The notes: generated by a model not told the origin, from the letters alone. Counted from the first letter of the stretch, positions 47,846 to 57,768 are shown. The stretch: 64,000 nt of DNA from Nocardia speluncae NBRC 108251 (GCF_001613245.1 NZ_BDBZ01000014.1:83668-147667); one strand, 5' to 3'. Numbers and translations: made by a program.

Positions 47846-49369
47846 GTGGGTGAACTTCTGTTCGGTTTCGTGCTCCCGATCGCCGGTATCGCGATCCCGG
47901 TGGGCGCCTTCGTCTGGGAGTTCGTTTTCGTCGGCCGTAAACGGCTCGGCTGGCGGGTGCAGATGGATACGCCGGTTACCGGAGAAGCGGAATCCGGGCA
48001 TGCCGGAGCGTTGCGGCAGTTGCGGCAGACGGCCGACGGGACCGAACGTAATCTGCAGGATCTGTCGGTCGTGCTGGTCCGGATCGAGAACCACGGTGCC
48101 ACCACCATCGATGCCACCGATTACGTAGCCGGGCAGAACGGCCAGGCCGGGCTGCATCTGCATTTTCCGCAGCGGCGGGTGATCGGGATGGCGGTCACCG
48201 AACTGAGTAATCCCGGGCTGGCGGTCTGTTTCGAACCGGATTCGGGTTTCGGGCACCGCGAACTGCCGGGCCAGGACATCGGTGTCATCGATTTGCCGAA
48301 GGTGCCGCTGAACCGTTCGGACCACTACAAGATCCTGGCGACGCTGGAACGGACCGCTGGAACGGGAGGCTATCCCGAGCCCGCAATGCAGGGCGTGGTC
48401 ACCGGCGGCGGAATCACCAAGACCCAGGGGCGCTCGGGGGCGTCGCTGCTCATGCTCGTGCTGATCGGGTTCCTGGTCACCGTTATCGCGGCGATGGCGG
48501 TGCTCGATATCGTCGAATCCGATGCTGCGCCGAGCGGTTGTGCCACCGGCCGGCTCACCGTGGTGGGTTCGACCGCGTTCGCGCAGGTGGTCGAGGAGGC
48601 GGGCGGACTCTACGAACGGACGTGCCCTGGTACGGATATCGACTACGAATTCGAGGGCAGTGAACGTGGTATGGCGCGGGTGGACGACGCGCGGGGTGCC
48701 GACGGCGCGCTGCTGGCAATAGGTGACGCGCCCAAGGGCGCGGACTTCCCCGATCTGGTACAGCGGCCGCTGGCGCTGTCGTTGTTCACCGTGGTCGTGC
48801 ACCCGGAAACCGGGGTAATCGACCTCACGGTCGAGCAGATCAGGGATCTGTTCCTCGGCAGGATCACCAACTGGCGGGCGGTAGGTGGCGCCGATCTGCC
48901 GGTGCGGGTGGTCAACCGCTACGCCGGATCCGGGACACGCTGGAATTTCGAGACCCGGTTGCTGGAAACCGGGCAGCCACCCGAACCCGGCATCACCTGC
49001 AACCAGCTCGCGCGCGGCGGCGAACCCGGGCGCTGTCAGACCCTGACCACCGGGGATCTCCTCGGCGAGGTCGCCGGGATACCGGGTGCCGTCGGGTACA
49101 GCGAAGCCGCGGATGCCGCGGCTACCGCGGGTGTGGTGCCGTTGACGATCGGTGGCCGGGCCGCAACGCGAGAGACGGCCGGGGAACAGAGCTACCCGCT
49201 CTGGGGTGTGGAGTACGCCTACTCGTACGGCGATTTCGCCCCCGGATCGATCGGTGCGAGCTTCGTGCGTTTCCTGCTGAGGGACGGCGGCCAGGATGTG
49301 ATCCGCCGGTACGGGAATCTCCCGTGTGCGGAGCTTGCCGACCCCTCGCGATGCCACCCGTATCGGTGA
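47846..49369 (+). CDS. Membrane-tethered PstS-like substrate-binding protein
   Basis: The 507-aa protein has an N-terminal transmembrane helix (residues 4-30), a soluble domain of about 165 residues without clear relatives (LSVVLVRIENHGATTIDATDY), a second transmembrane helix (about 200-222, LLMLVLIGFLVTVIAAMAVL), then a PstS-like type II periplasmic-binding domain (about 235-507: LTVVGSTAFAQVVEEAGGLYERTCPG, IGDAPKGADFPDL, FLGRITNWRAVGGADLPVRVV, RYAGSGTRWNFE). No transporter genes are adjacent, so sensing or ligand capture is more likely than transport. The ligand, perhaps an oxyanion such as phosphate, is inferred. GTG 47846 follows a G-rich stretch. Confidence 0.82.
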   Translation: MGELLFGFVLPIAGIAIPVGAFVWEFVFVGRKRLGWRVQMDTPVTGEAESGHAGALRQLRQTADGTERNLQDLSVVLVRIENHGATTIDATDYVAGQNGQAGLHLHFPQRRVIGMAVTELSNPGLAVCFEPDSGFGHRELPGQDIGVIDLPKVPLNRSDHYKILATLERTAGTGGYPEPAMQGVVTGGGITKTQGRSGASLLMLVLIGFLVTVIAAMAVLDIVESDAAPSGCATGRLTVVGSTAFAQVVEEAGGLYERTCPGTDIDYEFEGSERGMARVDDARGADGALLAIGDAPKGADFPDLVQRPLALSLFTVVVHPETGVIDLTVEQIRDLFLGRITNWRAVGGADLPVRVVNRYAGSGTRWNFETRLLETGQPPEPGITCNQLARGGEPGRCQTLTTGDLLGEVAGIPGAVGYSEAADAAATAGVVPLTIGGRAATRETAGEQSYPLWGVEYAYSYGDFAPGSIGASFVRFLLRDGGQDVIRRYGNLPCAELADPSRCHPYR

Positions 49370-49560
49370 TCGGGAGTGCGGTTCCTCGCATGGATCAGCC
49401 ACCGGATTTCATGCGTAAAGATAGCGCAAGCAACCGGTTTCCGGGCTGTCCGGAGGGGTAGTTTTTCAGCGCACCGCCGGTGAGTGCGGCCGGAGGTACC
49501 GGCCTCACCAGCGGGTACGCGGTCGGTGGCGGCCGCGCGACGCGGAACGGAAGGACTGTC

Positions 49561-49686
49561 ATGTCCCTGGTGACACCGACGTTGATCGCCGGATTCATCG
49601 CCGGTCTACTGCTGCTGCGGATTCTCGCGGTCGCGCTGGAGCGGCGGCCGGTCCGGGTGGCTGCGCGGCGATCGCGCCGGGGCTGA
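49561..49686 (+). CDS. Small single-span membrane protein
   Basis: This 41-aa product has a transmembrane helix (residues 5-25, LIAGFIAGLLLLRILAVAL) followed by an arginine-rich tail (ERRPVRVAARRSRR), an inside-positive topology. GGAAGGA lies 6-7 nt before ATG 49561, a strong site, which is the main support. No family is recognised. The stop codon falls inside the first copy of a 35-bp tandem repeat. Confidence 0.55.
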   Translation: MSLVTPTLIAGFIAGLLLLRILAVALERRPVRVAARRSRRG

Positions 49687-49751
49687 TCCGTGCCGGCTGC
49701 GGACGGGTGCGCCGGGGCTGATCCGCGCCGGTCGCGGACGGGTGCGCCGGG
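49674..49751. repeat. 35-bp tandem repeat, 2.2 copies
   Basis: Copies at 49674-49708 and 49709-49743 differ at about three bases, and 8 bp of a third follow. They begin GCGCCGGGGCTGATCC. The repeat spans the end of the small membrane gene and the start of the gap before the OsmC gene. Confidence 0.85.
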
Positions 49752-49780
49752 CCTGTGCGGTGGATGGCAGGATCGCCACC

Positions 49781-50254
49781 ATGGCTGATGACACCACCAC
49801 TGTGGCCGCCGCGGCGCCGGCCGGCGCACCCCCGGGCTCGACCACGCTGTGGGTGGAGCGCGCGGGGACCAGGCGTTATACCGGGCGTAGTTCACGCGGC
49901 GCGGAGGTTCTGATCGGGTCCGAAAGCGTTCCCGGTGTGTTCACCCCCGGTGAGCTCCTGAAGATCGCGCTGGCCGCATGCTCGGGGATGAGCTCGGATT
50001 TCCCGCTGTCGCGCCGGCTCGGCGACGACTACGACGCAACCATCCGGGTTTCCGGTGCCGCGGATCGCGAGAACGAGGTGTATCCGCAGCTGGACGAGGT
50101 ATTCGAACTCGATCTCAGTGAACTCGACGAAGCCGCCCGCGAGCGGCTGCTGGTGACGGTGCAGCGCGCGATCGACAAGGTGTGCACCGTGGGCCGGACC
50201 TTGAAGGCAGGTAGCAAGGTGACGCTGTCCTTCGAGATCGATACCGTCGACTGA
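49781..50254 (+). CDS. OsmC/Ohr-family peroxiredoxin
   Basis: This 157-aa protein belongs to the OsmC family of thiol peroxidases that reduce organic hydroperoxides. The two catalytic cysteines are in LAACSGMSSDFPL (near residue 68) and DKVCTVGRTL (near 133). Residues 1-25 are an Ala/Pro-rich extension. ATG 49781 was chosen over a GTG 13 codons upstream. It matches Rv2923c by position, and acylphosphatase follows 2 bp downstream. Confidence 0.9.
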   Translation: MADDTTTVAAAAPAGAPPGSTTLWVERAGTRRYTGRSSRGAEVLIGSESVPGVFTPGELLKIALAACSGMSSDFPLSRRLGDDYDATIRVSGAADRENEVYPQLDEVFELDLSELDEAARERLLVTVQRAIDKVCTVGRTLKAGSKVTLSFEIDTVD

Positions 50255-50256
50255 TC

Positions 50257-50562
50257 ATGGCGGGCGATACGGGGGCGCAATCGGCGACCGATCCGGTACG
50301 GCTGAGCGCCTGGGTGCACGGATACGTGCAGGGCGTGGGTTTCCGCTGGTGGACCCGGTCGCGGGCATTGGAACTCGGGCTCACCGGGCATGCCACCAAT
50401 GCGGCCGACGGTCGCGTGCATGTGGTGGCCGAGGGGCCGCGGCGTGCGGCGGCCGAGCTGCTGGCGCTGCTGCGTTCTCCCGCGGCTCCCGGCCGGGTGG
50501 ATCTGGTGGTCGAGAACTGGGAGCCGGCCCGGGGCGGGCTACAGGGTTTCGTGGAGCGATAG
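50257..50562 (+). CDS. acyP: Acylphosphatase
   Basis: Acylphosphatase hydrolyses acyl phosphates such as 1,3-bisphosphoglycerate. The 101-aa protein has WVHGYVQGVGFRWWTRSRALELGL with the phosphate-binding Arg, and GHATNAADGRVHVVAEG with the catalytic Asn. It is co-transcribed with the OsmC gene, the arrangement next to smc in mycobacteria. Confidence 0.95.
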   Translation: MAGDTGAQSATDPVRLSAWVHGYVQGVGFRWWTRSRALELGLTGHATNAADGRVHVVAEGPRRAAAELLALLRSPAAPGRVDLVVENWEPARGGLQGFVER

Positions 50563-50927
50563 GGGCATCCGGCTGCCCCGCGAGGCAGCGCCGTCCGGGC
50601 CGACCTGCCGCCAGGTGGGTGAGTCGTCGGCGCTGCTGCCGGACACCGCGCTCGCGGCAGGCGTAGGTCTGGCACCGCTGTCCAGCGACCACCGGCCGGA
50701 CGGCAGCGTATATGAGTTACCCATGCCCGCCGACCTCGCCTACCTCGATCATCACGGTGCCGGATATCTCACGCCGCTGCTGTCCGTGGCCGGGGTCTGT
50801 TCGGGGCGTCCCGGGGTAGCGGGTGCGGCGAATACGAGTTCCGGAAGCACTTGACATTCCACAGTGGGAGTAGCACGCTGATATTTATTCCACAGTGGAG
50901 TGTGGTCCGACGTGTAAGGGGAGCGCT
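50563..50927. other. Spacer between acylphosphatase and the DUF1707 gene
   Basis: The first 290 bp have an open frame with no recognisable domain or start. The end carries TTGACA at 50851 and two identical 12-bp elements at 50856-50867 and 50887-50898, described separately. Confidence 0.5.
50856..50898. promoter_or_regulatory. Twin ATTCCACAGTGG operator elements before the DUF1707 gene
   Basis: ATTCCACAGTGG occurs at 50856-50867 and 50887-50898. Each contains the near-palindrome CCACAGTGG, and centres are 31 bp apart, about three helical turns, so both would face the same side of the helix. A TTGACA overlaps the left edge. No regulator gene is adjacent. Confidence 0.5.
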
Positions 50928-51362
50928 ATGGAGATCTCGACGGGCATCCGCGCCTCGGATGCCGAACGTGATCGATTCGTGCGGGAGCTGGGCCGCCATC
51001 TCGGGGACGGCAGGCTCGACCTCGCCGAATACGACGAGCGGGTAGCGCAGGTGTACCGGAGCGCGACCCGCGAGGAACTGCAGGGCGTGCTCGCCGACCT
51101 GCCCGAGCTGAAGCCGGCTCCCGGTCCTGACTCGGCCGCGCCGCGATCGCGCTCGCGGTTCCCGATCTGGCAGCGAATCGAGGGCGGCGCCTGGCTCGGT
51201 GTCAGTGTGCTGGTGCTGGTGATCTGGACGGCGATCTCGCTGGGTGTGGGAGCGTTCACCTACTTCTGGCCCATATGGGTCATCGGCCCGTGGGGCGCCG
51301 TGCTGGCATTGCGTGCGGCAACCGGATTCGAGGGCGGCCGCTGCCATCGCCGCAAGACATAA
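50928..51362 (+). CDS. DUF1707 protein with two-helix membrane domain
   Basis: The 144-aa protein has an N-terminal DUF1707 domain (residues 5-60: IRASDAERDRFVRELGRHLGDGRLDLAEYDERV), followed by two transmembrane helices (about 85-110 and 112-130) of the 2TM type. Such proteins are numerous in actinobacteria, and none that I know has a firm function. ATG 50928 has AAGGGGAG about 5 nt upstream. Two repeated operator-like elements precede it. Confidence 0.88.
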   Translation: MEISTGIRASDAERDRFVRELGRHLGDGRLDLAEYDERVAQVYRSATREELQGVLADLPELKPAPGPDSAAPRSRSRFPIWQRIEGGAWLGVSVLVLVIWTAISLGVGAFTYFWPIWVIGPWGAVLALRAATGFEGGRCHRRKT

Positions 51363-51564
51363 CGCCCGGTAGCCTCGGTGGTATCCGGTCGGCGGAACCA
51401 TCGGGGTATGGTGCGAGCCGCCCTCGGCAACCGTGCCGCCACCACCCGCGGCCGATCGGTCACCTCCGGTGCGCCGGATGGGGTTATCTCGCTACGGCCC
51501 TATAGCATGGCTGATCGGCCTGAGCGAGGCGGACAGTACGTGGAGGCGGAAAGGGTCGTCGGCG

Positions 51565-54500
51565 TTGCATCTGAAGAGCTTGACGTTGAAGGGGTTCAAA
51601 TCCTTCGCGTCCGCGACGACCCTGCGGTTCGAACCCGGTATCACCTGTGTGGTGGGTCCGAACGGATCCGGTAAATCCAATGTCGTCGACGCACTCACCT
51701 GGGTGATGGGCGAACAGGGGGCCAAAGCATTACGCGGCGGCAAGATGCAGGATGTCATCTTCGCCGGCACCACCGGCCGGGCGGCGCTGGGGCGGGCCGA
51801 GGTCACGCTCACCATCGACAACTCCGACGGAGCGCTGCCGATCGATTACGCCGAAGTCTCCATCACCCGCCGGATGTTCCGCGACGGCGCGGGCGAATAC
51901 GAGATCAACGGCAACTCGTGCCGGCTGATGGATGTGCAGGAACTACTCAGCGATTCCGGTATCGGCCGCGAAATGCATGTGATCGTCGGCCAGGGGCAGC
52001 TCTCGGCCATCCTGGAATCGCGACCCGAGGACCGGCGCGCCTTCATCGAAGAAGCAGCGGGCGTTCTCAAACACCGCAAGCGCAAAGAAAAAGCCGTCCG
52101 CAAACTGGACGCCATGCAGGCCAATCTGGCTCGACTCTCCGATCTCACCACCGAACTGCGCCGCCAGCTCAAACCGCTGGGCCGCCAAGCCGAGGTCGCG
52201 CGCCGCGCGCAGACCGTACAGGCCGATCTGCGGGACGCCCGGCTGCGATTGGCTGCCGACGATCTGGTCGCCCGGCGGACCGAGTTGCAAAGCCGGCAAA
52301 GCAAAGAAGCCTATGCGCGGGAACAGCAGATCACCGTGCAGAGCGAACTCGATGCGGCCGATGCGGCCCTGGCCCAGCAGGAATTCGAACTCTCCCGGCT
52401 CACTCCGGGCGCCGAAGCGGCGGGCCAGTTGTGGTTCCAGCTGTCCGCATTGGCCGAACGCGTCAACGCCACCACCCGGATCGCGAACGACCGCGCCCGC
52501 CATCTCGATACCGCGCCCGCGGCCGATACCGGCCGCGACCCCGACCAGCTCGAAGCCGAAGCCGACCGGGTAGAAGCCGAGGAAGCCGAACTCCGTGAAA
52601 CCGTCGAGATGGCCGCGGAGACCCTCGAAGCCGCCCGGGACGGTCTCGCCGAACGGGAACACGAGGCCAAGGCGGCCGAACAGGCACATCTGGCCGCCGT
52701 CCGGGCCATAGCCGACCGCCGCGAAGGGCTGGTCCGGTTGTCGGGGCAGGTCGAGAACCTGCGCACCAAAGCGCACTCCATCGACACCGAGATCGTCCGC
52801 TTGACCACCGCCCTCACCCAGGCGCGAACCCGAGGTGAGCAAGCGCAGCGTGAATACGACGGTGTGCAGGACGAACTGGCCGAACTCGACGCCGGGGAAG
52901 CCGGTCTCGACGCCCAGCACGAACACGGTGTCGAAGCGCTGGACCTCGCCGATCACCGAGTCACCGAACTGCGCGCCGAGGACCGCGACGCCGGGCGGCG
53001 TGTCGCCTCGCTGACCGCGCGGATCGAAGCGCTCGGCATGAACCTGGCCAGCCGCGACGGTGCTGCCTGGCTGAGCGAGAACCAGCCGGCCGGGTTGCTG
53101 GGCCCGCTGTCCGAACTGCTGGGCGTGCACCCCGGGTACGAGGCCGCGGTCGCCGCGGTGCTGGGGCCGGTGGCGGAGGCGGTGGTCGCGGATACCGGTG
53201 GTACGGCGATCAGCGCCGTCCGAGCGCTCGGGAAGGCCGATGCCGGCCGGGCCGCGCTCGTGTACGAGGACGGCATCGCGGATACCGGGAGCGACGACGA
53301 CACCGAACTACCCGGAGGGGCGCGCCGCCTGCTCGAAGTGATAAATTACCCCGAATCGCTGCGCGCGGCGGTGGTCGCGCTGACGAGCCGGGTCGTGGTG
53401 GCCGACGATCTGGATTGTGCCGCGGAGGTACTCGCCGCACGTCCGGAGCTGCGGGTCGTGACGCGGGAGGGCGATCTGGCCGGAACCGGCTGGCTGGTCG
53501 GCGGATCCGATCGTGCCCCGAGCCGCCTCGAGATCCAGGCCGAAATCGATACCGCCGAAGCCGAACTGCGCGCCGCGCAGCGGCATGCCGAGGAACTGGA
53601 AGCGAGCCTGTCCGGGGCGCTGGAGGAACAGGCCGACCGCAAGGACGCGGTGGACCAGGCGCTGCTGGCGCTGCACGAATCGGATCAGGCGCTCAACAGC
53701 ATCTACGAACGGCTCGGCCGGCTCGGCGCGGCCGCACGTACGGCGAACACCGAATCCGAACGCCTCATCGAGCAGCGGACCGCCTCCGAGACTTCGAGAG
53801 AAGAGGCTGTCACCGCGCTCGCCGACCTGGAGGACCGGCTCCGCCGCGCCGAACTGGAACAGGCCGGTACCGACGGCGATGCAGCCGGCGCCGCCGGTAC
53901 CGAAGCCGCCGCGCTGGCTCGCGAAGAGGCCGCCGCCGCGCTCGCCGAGGCCCGGACTCTGGAGGTCGAGGCGCGGCTGGCGGTGCGGACCGCCGAGGAA
54001 CGCGCCGAATCGGTGCGCGGTAAGGCGGATTCGCTACGCCGCTCCGCCCGGGCCGAACGCGACGCCCGCGCCCGGGCCGAACACGCCCGGGCCGCCCGGC
54101 GGCGCGCCGCCCAGGTGGCGACGGCTGTCGCCGGATCCGGTGCGGAACTGGCTGCCGAATTGGAACGGGTGGTGGCAGCCGCCGCCGCTCGGCGTGACGA
54201 TCTGGTGCGCCGGCGCACCGAATGCGCGACCGCAGTCGACCGGATCAAGGAGCGGGCGCGGGCGTTGAGCACCCAGCTCGGGCAGCTCACCGACGCGGTG
54301 CACCGCGACGAGGTCGCCAAGGCGCAGGCCGCGCTCCGGATCGAACAGATCGAGGCGAATATCGGCGAACAGTTCGGTATCGCGCTCGACGATCTCATCG
54401 CCGAATACGGCCCCGATATCGCGCTACCGCCCAGCGAGCTGGAGCTGTACGAATACGAGCAGGCCAAGGAGCGCGGGGAGCAGGTCAGCGCACCGGCACC

Positions 54501-55191
54501 GATGCCGTTCGACCGGGCCTCGCAGGAGCGTCGCGCCAAACGCGCCGAGAAGGATCTGGCGACGCTCGGCAAGGTGAATCCGCTGGCACTCGAGGAATTC
54601 GCCGCCCTCGAGGAGCGCTACAACTTCCTGGCGACCCAGCTCGAGGACGTGAAAAAAGCCCGCCAGGACCTGCTGGACGTGGTGGCCGAGGTGGACGACC
54701 GCATCCTGCAGGTCTTCACCGACGCCTACGCCGATGTGGAACGGGAATTCGTCCAGGTCTTCTCGTCACTTTTCCCGGGCGGCGAAGGCCGGCTACTGCT
54801 CACCGACCCCGGCGATATGCTGACCACCGGTATCGAGGTGGAGGCGAGGCCACCCGGGAAGAAGGTGAAGCGGTTGTCACTGCTGTCCGGCGGCGAGAAA
54901 TCGCTGACCGCAGTGGCGTTGCTGGTGGCCATCTTCCGTGCGCGACCCTCACCGTTCTATGTGATGGACGAGGTGGAGGCCGCGCTCGACGACACCAACC
55001 TACGCCGCCTCATCGGGTTGTTCGAACAGTTGCGCGAGAAGAGCCAGCTGATCGTCATCTCCCACCAGAAGCCGACCATGGAGATCGCCGACGCCCTCTA
55101 CGGCGTCAGCATGCGCGGCGACGGAATCACCCAGGTGATCTCGCAGCGGCTGCGCGGGCAGAACGTCGCACCCGCCGGTGCAGCGACGTGA
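51565..55191 (+). CDS. smc: Chromosome segregation protein SMC
   Basis: SMC with ScpA/ScpB compacts and resolves chromosomes. The 1208-aa protein has Walker [10 protein letters not shown] (Lys37), a coiled-coil arm, a hinge at about 500-650 ([24 protein letters not shown]), a second arm, and the C-terminal ABC signature LSGGEKS near 1110 with Walker [14 protein letters not shown]. The best start is TTG 51565, giving [14 protein letters not shown]; no ATG or GTG lies just upstream in frame with homology. The upstream 200 bp also contain no other gene. Confidence 0.96.
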   Translation: MHLKSLTLKGFKSFASATTLRFEPGITCVVGPNGSGKSNVVDALTWVMGEQGAKALRGGKMQDVIFAGTTGRAALGRAEVTLTIDNSDGALPIDYAEVSITRRMFRDGAGEYEINGNSCRLMDVQELLSDSGIGREMHVIVGQGQLSAILESRPEDRRAFIEEAAGVLKHRKRKEKAVRKLDAMQANLARLSDLTTELRRQLKPLGRQAEVARRAQTVQADLRDARLRLAADDLVARRTELQSRQSKEAYAREQQITVQSELDAADAALAQQEFELSRLTPGAEAAGQLWFQLSALAERVNATTRIANDRARHLDTAPAADTGRDPDQLEAEADRVEAEEAELRETVEMAAETLEAARDGLAEREHEAKAAEQAHLAAVRAIADRREGLVRLSGQVENLRTKAHSIDTEIVRLTTALTQARTRGEQAQREYDGVQDELAELDAGEAGLDAQHEHGVEALDLADHRVTELRAEDRDAGRRVASLTARIEALGMNLASRDGAAWLSENQPAGLLGPLSELLGVHPGYEAAVAAVLGPVAEAVVADTGGTAISAVRALGKADAGRAALVYEDGIADTGSDDDTELPGGARRLLEVINYPESLRAAVVALTSRVVVADDLDCAAEVLAARPELRVVTREGDLAGTGWLVGGSDRAPSRLEIQAEIDTAEAELRAAQRHAEELEASLSGALEEQADRKDAVDQALLALHESDQALNSIYERLGRLGAAARTANTESERLIEQRTASETSREEAVTALADLEDRLRRAELEQAGTDGDAAGAAGTEAAALAREEAAAALAEARTLEVEARLAVRTAEERAESVRGKADSLRRSARAERDARARAEHARAARRRAAQVATAVAGSGAELAAELERVVAAAAARRDDLVRRRTECATAVDRIKERARALSTQLGQLTDAVHRDEVAKAQAALRIEQIEANIGEQFGIALDDLIAEYGPDIALPPSELELYEYEQAKERGEQVSAPAPMPFDRASQERRAKRAEKDLATLGKVNPLALEEFAALEERYNFLATQLEDVKKARQDLLDVVAEVDDRILQVFTDAYADVEREFVQVFSSLFPGGEGRLLLTDPGDMLTTGIEVEARPPGKKVKRLSLLSGGEKSLTAVALLVAIFRARPSPFYVMDEVEAALDDTNLRRLIGLFEQLREKSQLIVISHQKPTMEIADALYGVSMRGDGITQVISQRLRGQNVAPAGAAT

Positions 55192-55374
55192 TATTGCGGC
55201 TCGGCGTGCCAGTTGGGACGGCGTCCGCCCGTGCGACGCGTCGGGACGGTTCAGCGGTTTCGGATTCAGGGCCGGTATCCATATCCCGAGAACGACGGCG
55301 ACGAGGCACTACCGACTCCCACGGGTCGCCGTAGTCTCACCGGTGATCAGCCCGGTCCGCGGCCGGCTGCTACA

Positions 55375-55764
55375 TCAGAGCAGATCGCTGACGTCGTCGG
55401 GTACGTCGACCGCGTATTTTCGCAGGATCTCCATCGATATCACTTCCAGGGCATTCTCATGGGTCGCCGCCAGTATTACCGGCGCCGCGACACCGTCCTC
55501 GTGCGCGTGCAACCAGCGCACCGCCACCACACACCATCGGTCGCCCGGCTGCAGGCCGGGAAAATTGTTCTCCGGACGTGGTGTGCTCAGATCGTTGCCG
55601 ATGGATGCCTGGTGCTCCAGGAACTCGGCTGTGACGACCGTGCACACGGTGTGGCTGCCCAGATCATCCGGGCCGGTGCTGCAGCAGCCGTCCCGGTAGA
55701 ACCCGGTCAGAGGATCGGTGCCGCACTCTTGTAGCGGACCCCCAAGCACGTTTCGATCGGTCAC
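55375..55764 (-). CDS. DUF2237 family protein
   Basis: This 129-aa protein matches DUF2237: NVLGGPLQECGTDPLTGFYRDGCC, LGSHTVCTVVTAEFLEHQASIGNDLSTPRPE, FPGLQPGDRWCVVAVRW and ATHENALEVISMEILRKYA. The family has conserved cysteines and is of unknown function. GTG 55764 is 7 nt after TAGGAT, suggesting a leaderless mRNA; an upstream in-frame ATG at 55818 adds non-homologous residues. It sits between smc and ftsY, an interval that in relatives lacks it, so it is probably a local addition. Confidence 0.86.
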   Translation of the reverse strand: MTDRNVLGGPLQECGTDPLTGFYRDGCCSTGPDDLGSHTVCTVVTAEFLEHQASIGNDLSTPRPENNFPGLQPGDRWCVVAVRWLHAHEDGVAAPVILAATHENALEVISMEILRKYAVDVPDDVSDLL

Positions 55765-55941
55765 ATCGCCGATCCTATTGGCCTCCCGCGAGAACTTCCG
55801 CAGGACAAGAAATCTCACCGATCATGTTTGCCGGGCTGAGCAGGGAATGTGCAGGGGGGACAGAGCGCGCCGGGGTCCGGCCGCCGCGCGGGCCCGGCGG
55901 GGTCGGCGGGCGCCCGCACCGCCTCTGCAAGGATGGGCGGT

Positions 55942-57768
55942 GTGAGTGCGCAAGCCTGGATTCTGATCGCAGCGATCGCCGCCGTACTGCTGGTCGCGCT
56001 CGTGGCCGGCTTCATCCGGTACAAACGCGGCCGGGTCTCGCTGACCCCGCCGGCCGAGAAAGGGGAGCTGGCCGACCGATCCGGTGGGTACCAGGCGGCC
56101 GGTGGCTTCAGTTTCAGCCAGGGTGGGCAGGGAGCCACCGCGGCACCCGCGCGTCCGAGTCCCGCTGAGCGGACGGATACCGAGGGCCAGCCCCATATCG
56201 GTGACGATGCCGCGATACCGCGCGATGCGCCCCGCCGCGGGATCACCGATGTGCCCCTGCCGGATGCCGCCGACACAGCGACCACCACCGCGCCGGAAGC
56301 GCCCGGCGGCGGTGCCGCGGCTCCCACGGCGCCGCCCGAGTCCGAGACGACCCTGCCGCCGGAAACCGGAACCGCGGCGGCACCCCGGGCCGGACAACCG
56401 GGGACTTCCGCTGCCGGGGCTACCGCGCCCGGCGACACCGGAACCGCGGCGTCCGGCGCCGCGCCCGCAGAATCGGCGACCTCCGTGCCGCCGGCGACCG
56501 GGACCCCCGCGCCGCCGGTAGCCGAAACGTCGTCCGCACCGCCGACGGATGAGAAGTCCGTGCCGCCCGCGGGTGCGGAGTTCGCGCCGCCGTCGGACAA
56601 GACGTCCAAGGCACCGTCGGCCGACCCGACCGCGCCGCCCGAGGCAGGGAAACCCGCGCCTGCCGAGCCCGAGACAACCACGCCGGAGGCTGGTGGAGCG
56701 GTTGCCGCGGCGAGCACCACCGCACCCGACACCGAGACCGCACCGCCTGCCACCGCACCTCCGGCGGAACCCACCACCGGCGAAGCTCCGGTGGTGGCGC
56801 CCGATACCGCGGCCGGCGCACATCTCGTCCCCGAAGTAGAGGAGATCGAACCCACCTCCGGCCGGTTGACCCGGCTGCGCGGCCGGTTGTCACGGTCGCA
56901 GAATGCGGTCGGCAAGAGCCTGCTGGGTCTGCTCGGTGGTGGCGACCTCGACGAGGAATCGTGGGAAGAGGTCGAGGACACGCTGATCCTGGCCGATATC
57001 GGCACCGCCGTCACCGCCGTCGTCGTGGAGCGACTGCGGGAGGAAATGGCCGCGCATACCGTCCGTACCGCCGACGAGGCGCGGGCAGTGCTGCGTGATG
57101 TGCTGATCGAATCGCTGCGGCCCGAACTGGATCGTTCCGTGCGTGCCCTACCGCACCCCGATCACCCATCGATCCTGCTCGTCGTCGGGGTCAACGGTAC
57201 GGGTAAGACCACGACCACCGGCAAACTCGCCCGCGTGCTCGTCGCCGACGGCCGGCGAGTGCTGCTGGGTGCGGCCGATACCTTCCGGGCCGCCGCGGCC
57301 GACCAGTTGCAGACCTGGGGTGAACGGGTCGGTGCGGATACGGTTCGCGGCAAGGAGGGCGCCGATCCCGCCGCGGTGGCCTTCGATGCCGTGGCCTCCG
57401 GTATCGACGCCGGTGTGGACGTGGTGCTCATCGATACCGCCGGCCGCCTGCACACCAAGACCGGGTTGATGGACGAGCTCGGCAAGGTGAAACGGGTAGT
57501 GGAGAAGAAGGCCTCGGTGGACGAGGTGCTGCTGGTGCTGGATGCGACCGTTGGCCAGAACGGGCTCATGCAGGCCCGGATCTTCGCCGAGGTGGTCGAT
57601 ATCAGCGGTGTGGTTCTGACGAAGCTGGACGGCACCGCGAAGGGCGGGATCGTCTTCCAGATCCAGCACGAACTCGGGGTACCGGTCAAACTCGTCGGTC
57701 TCGGCGAGGGCTCCGACGATCTGGCTCCGTTCGAACCGGCAGCGTTCGTGGACGCGCTGCTCGGTTGA
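55942..57768 (+). CDS. ftsY: Signal recognition particle receptor FtsY
   Basis: FtsY docks SRP-ribosome complexes at the membrane and delivers them to SecYEG. The 608-aa protein has a transmembrane helix (residues 5-27), a linker of about 270 residues (35-305) made of Ala, Pro, Thr and Glu, and the NG domain (about 310-608): GVNGTGKTTTTGKL with Lys422, DTFRAAAADQL, DTAGRLHTKTGLMDEL and TKLDGTAKGG. Actinobacterial FtsY is usually shorter, since the linker is often well under this length. GTG 55942 has AAGGA at about 9 nt. Its partner ffh is 5 kb downstream. Confidence 0.95.
   Translation: MSAQAWILIAAIAAVLLVALVAGFIRYKRGRVSLTPPAEKGELADRSGGYQAAGGFSFSQGGQGATAAPARPSPAERTDTEGQPHIGDDAAIPRDAPRRGITDVPLPDAADTATTTAPEAPGGGAAAPTAPPESETTLPPETGTAAAPRAGQPGTSAAGATAPGDTGTAASGAAPAESATSVPPATGTPAPPVAETSSAPPTDEKSVPPAGAEFAPPSDKTSKAPSADPTAPPEAGKPAPAEPETTTPEAGGAVAAASTTAPDTETAPPATAPPAEPTTGEAPVVAPDTAAGAHLVPEVEEIEPTSGRLTRLRGRLSRSQNAVGKSLLGLLGGGDLDEESWEEVEDTLILADIGTAVTAVVVERLREEMAAHTVRTADEARAVLRDVLIESLRPELDRSVRALPHPDHPSILLVVGVNGTGKTTTTGKLARVLVADGRRVLLGAADTFRAAAADQLQTWGERVGADTVRGKEGADPAAVAFDAVASGIDAGVDVVLIDTAGRLHTKTGLMDELGKVKRVVEKKASVDEVLLVLDATVGQNGLMQARIFAEVVDISGVVLTKLDGTAKGGIVFQIQHELGVPVKLVGLGEGSDDLAPFEPAAFVDALLG

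Noticed and set aside
50563..50854. Open frame downstream of acylphosphatase
   Set aside because: It has no start with a ribosome site, no family resemblance, and is out of frame with acyP; it was left as non-coding.
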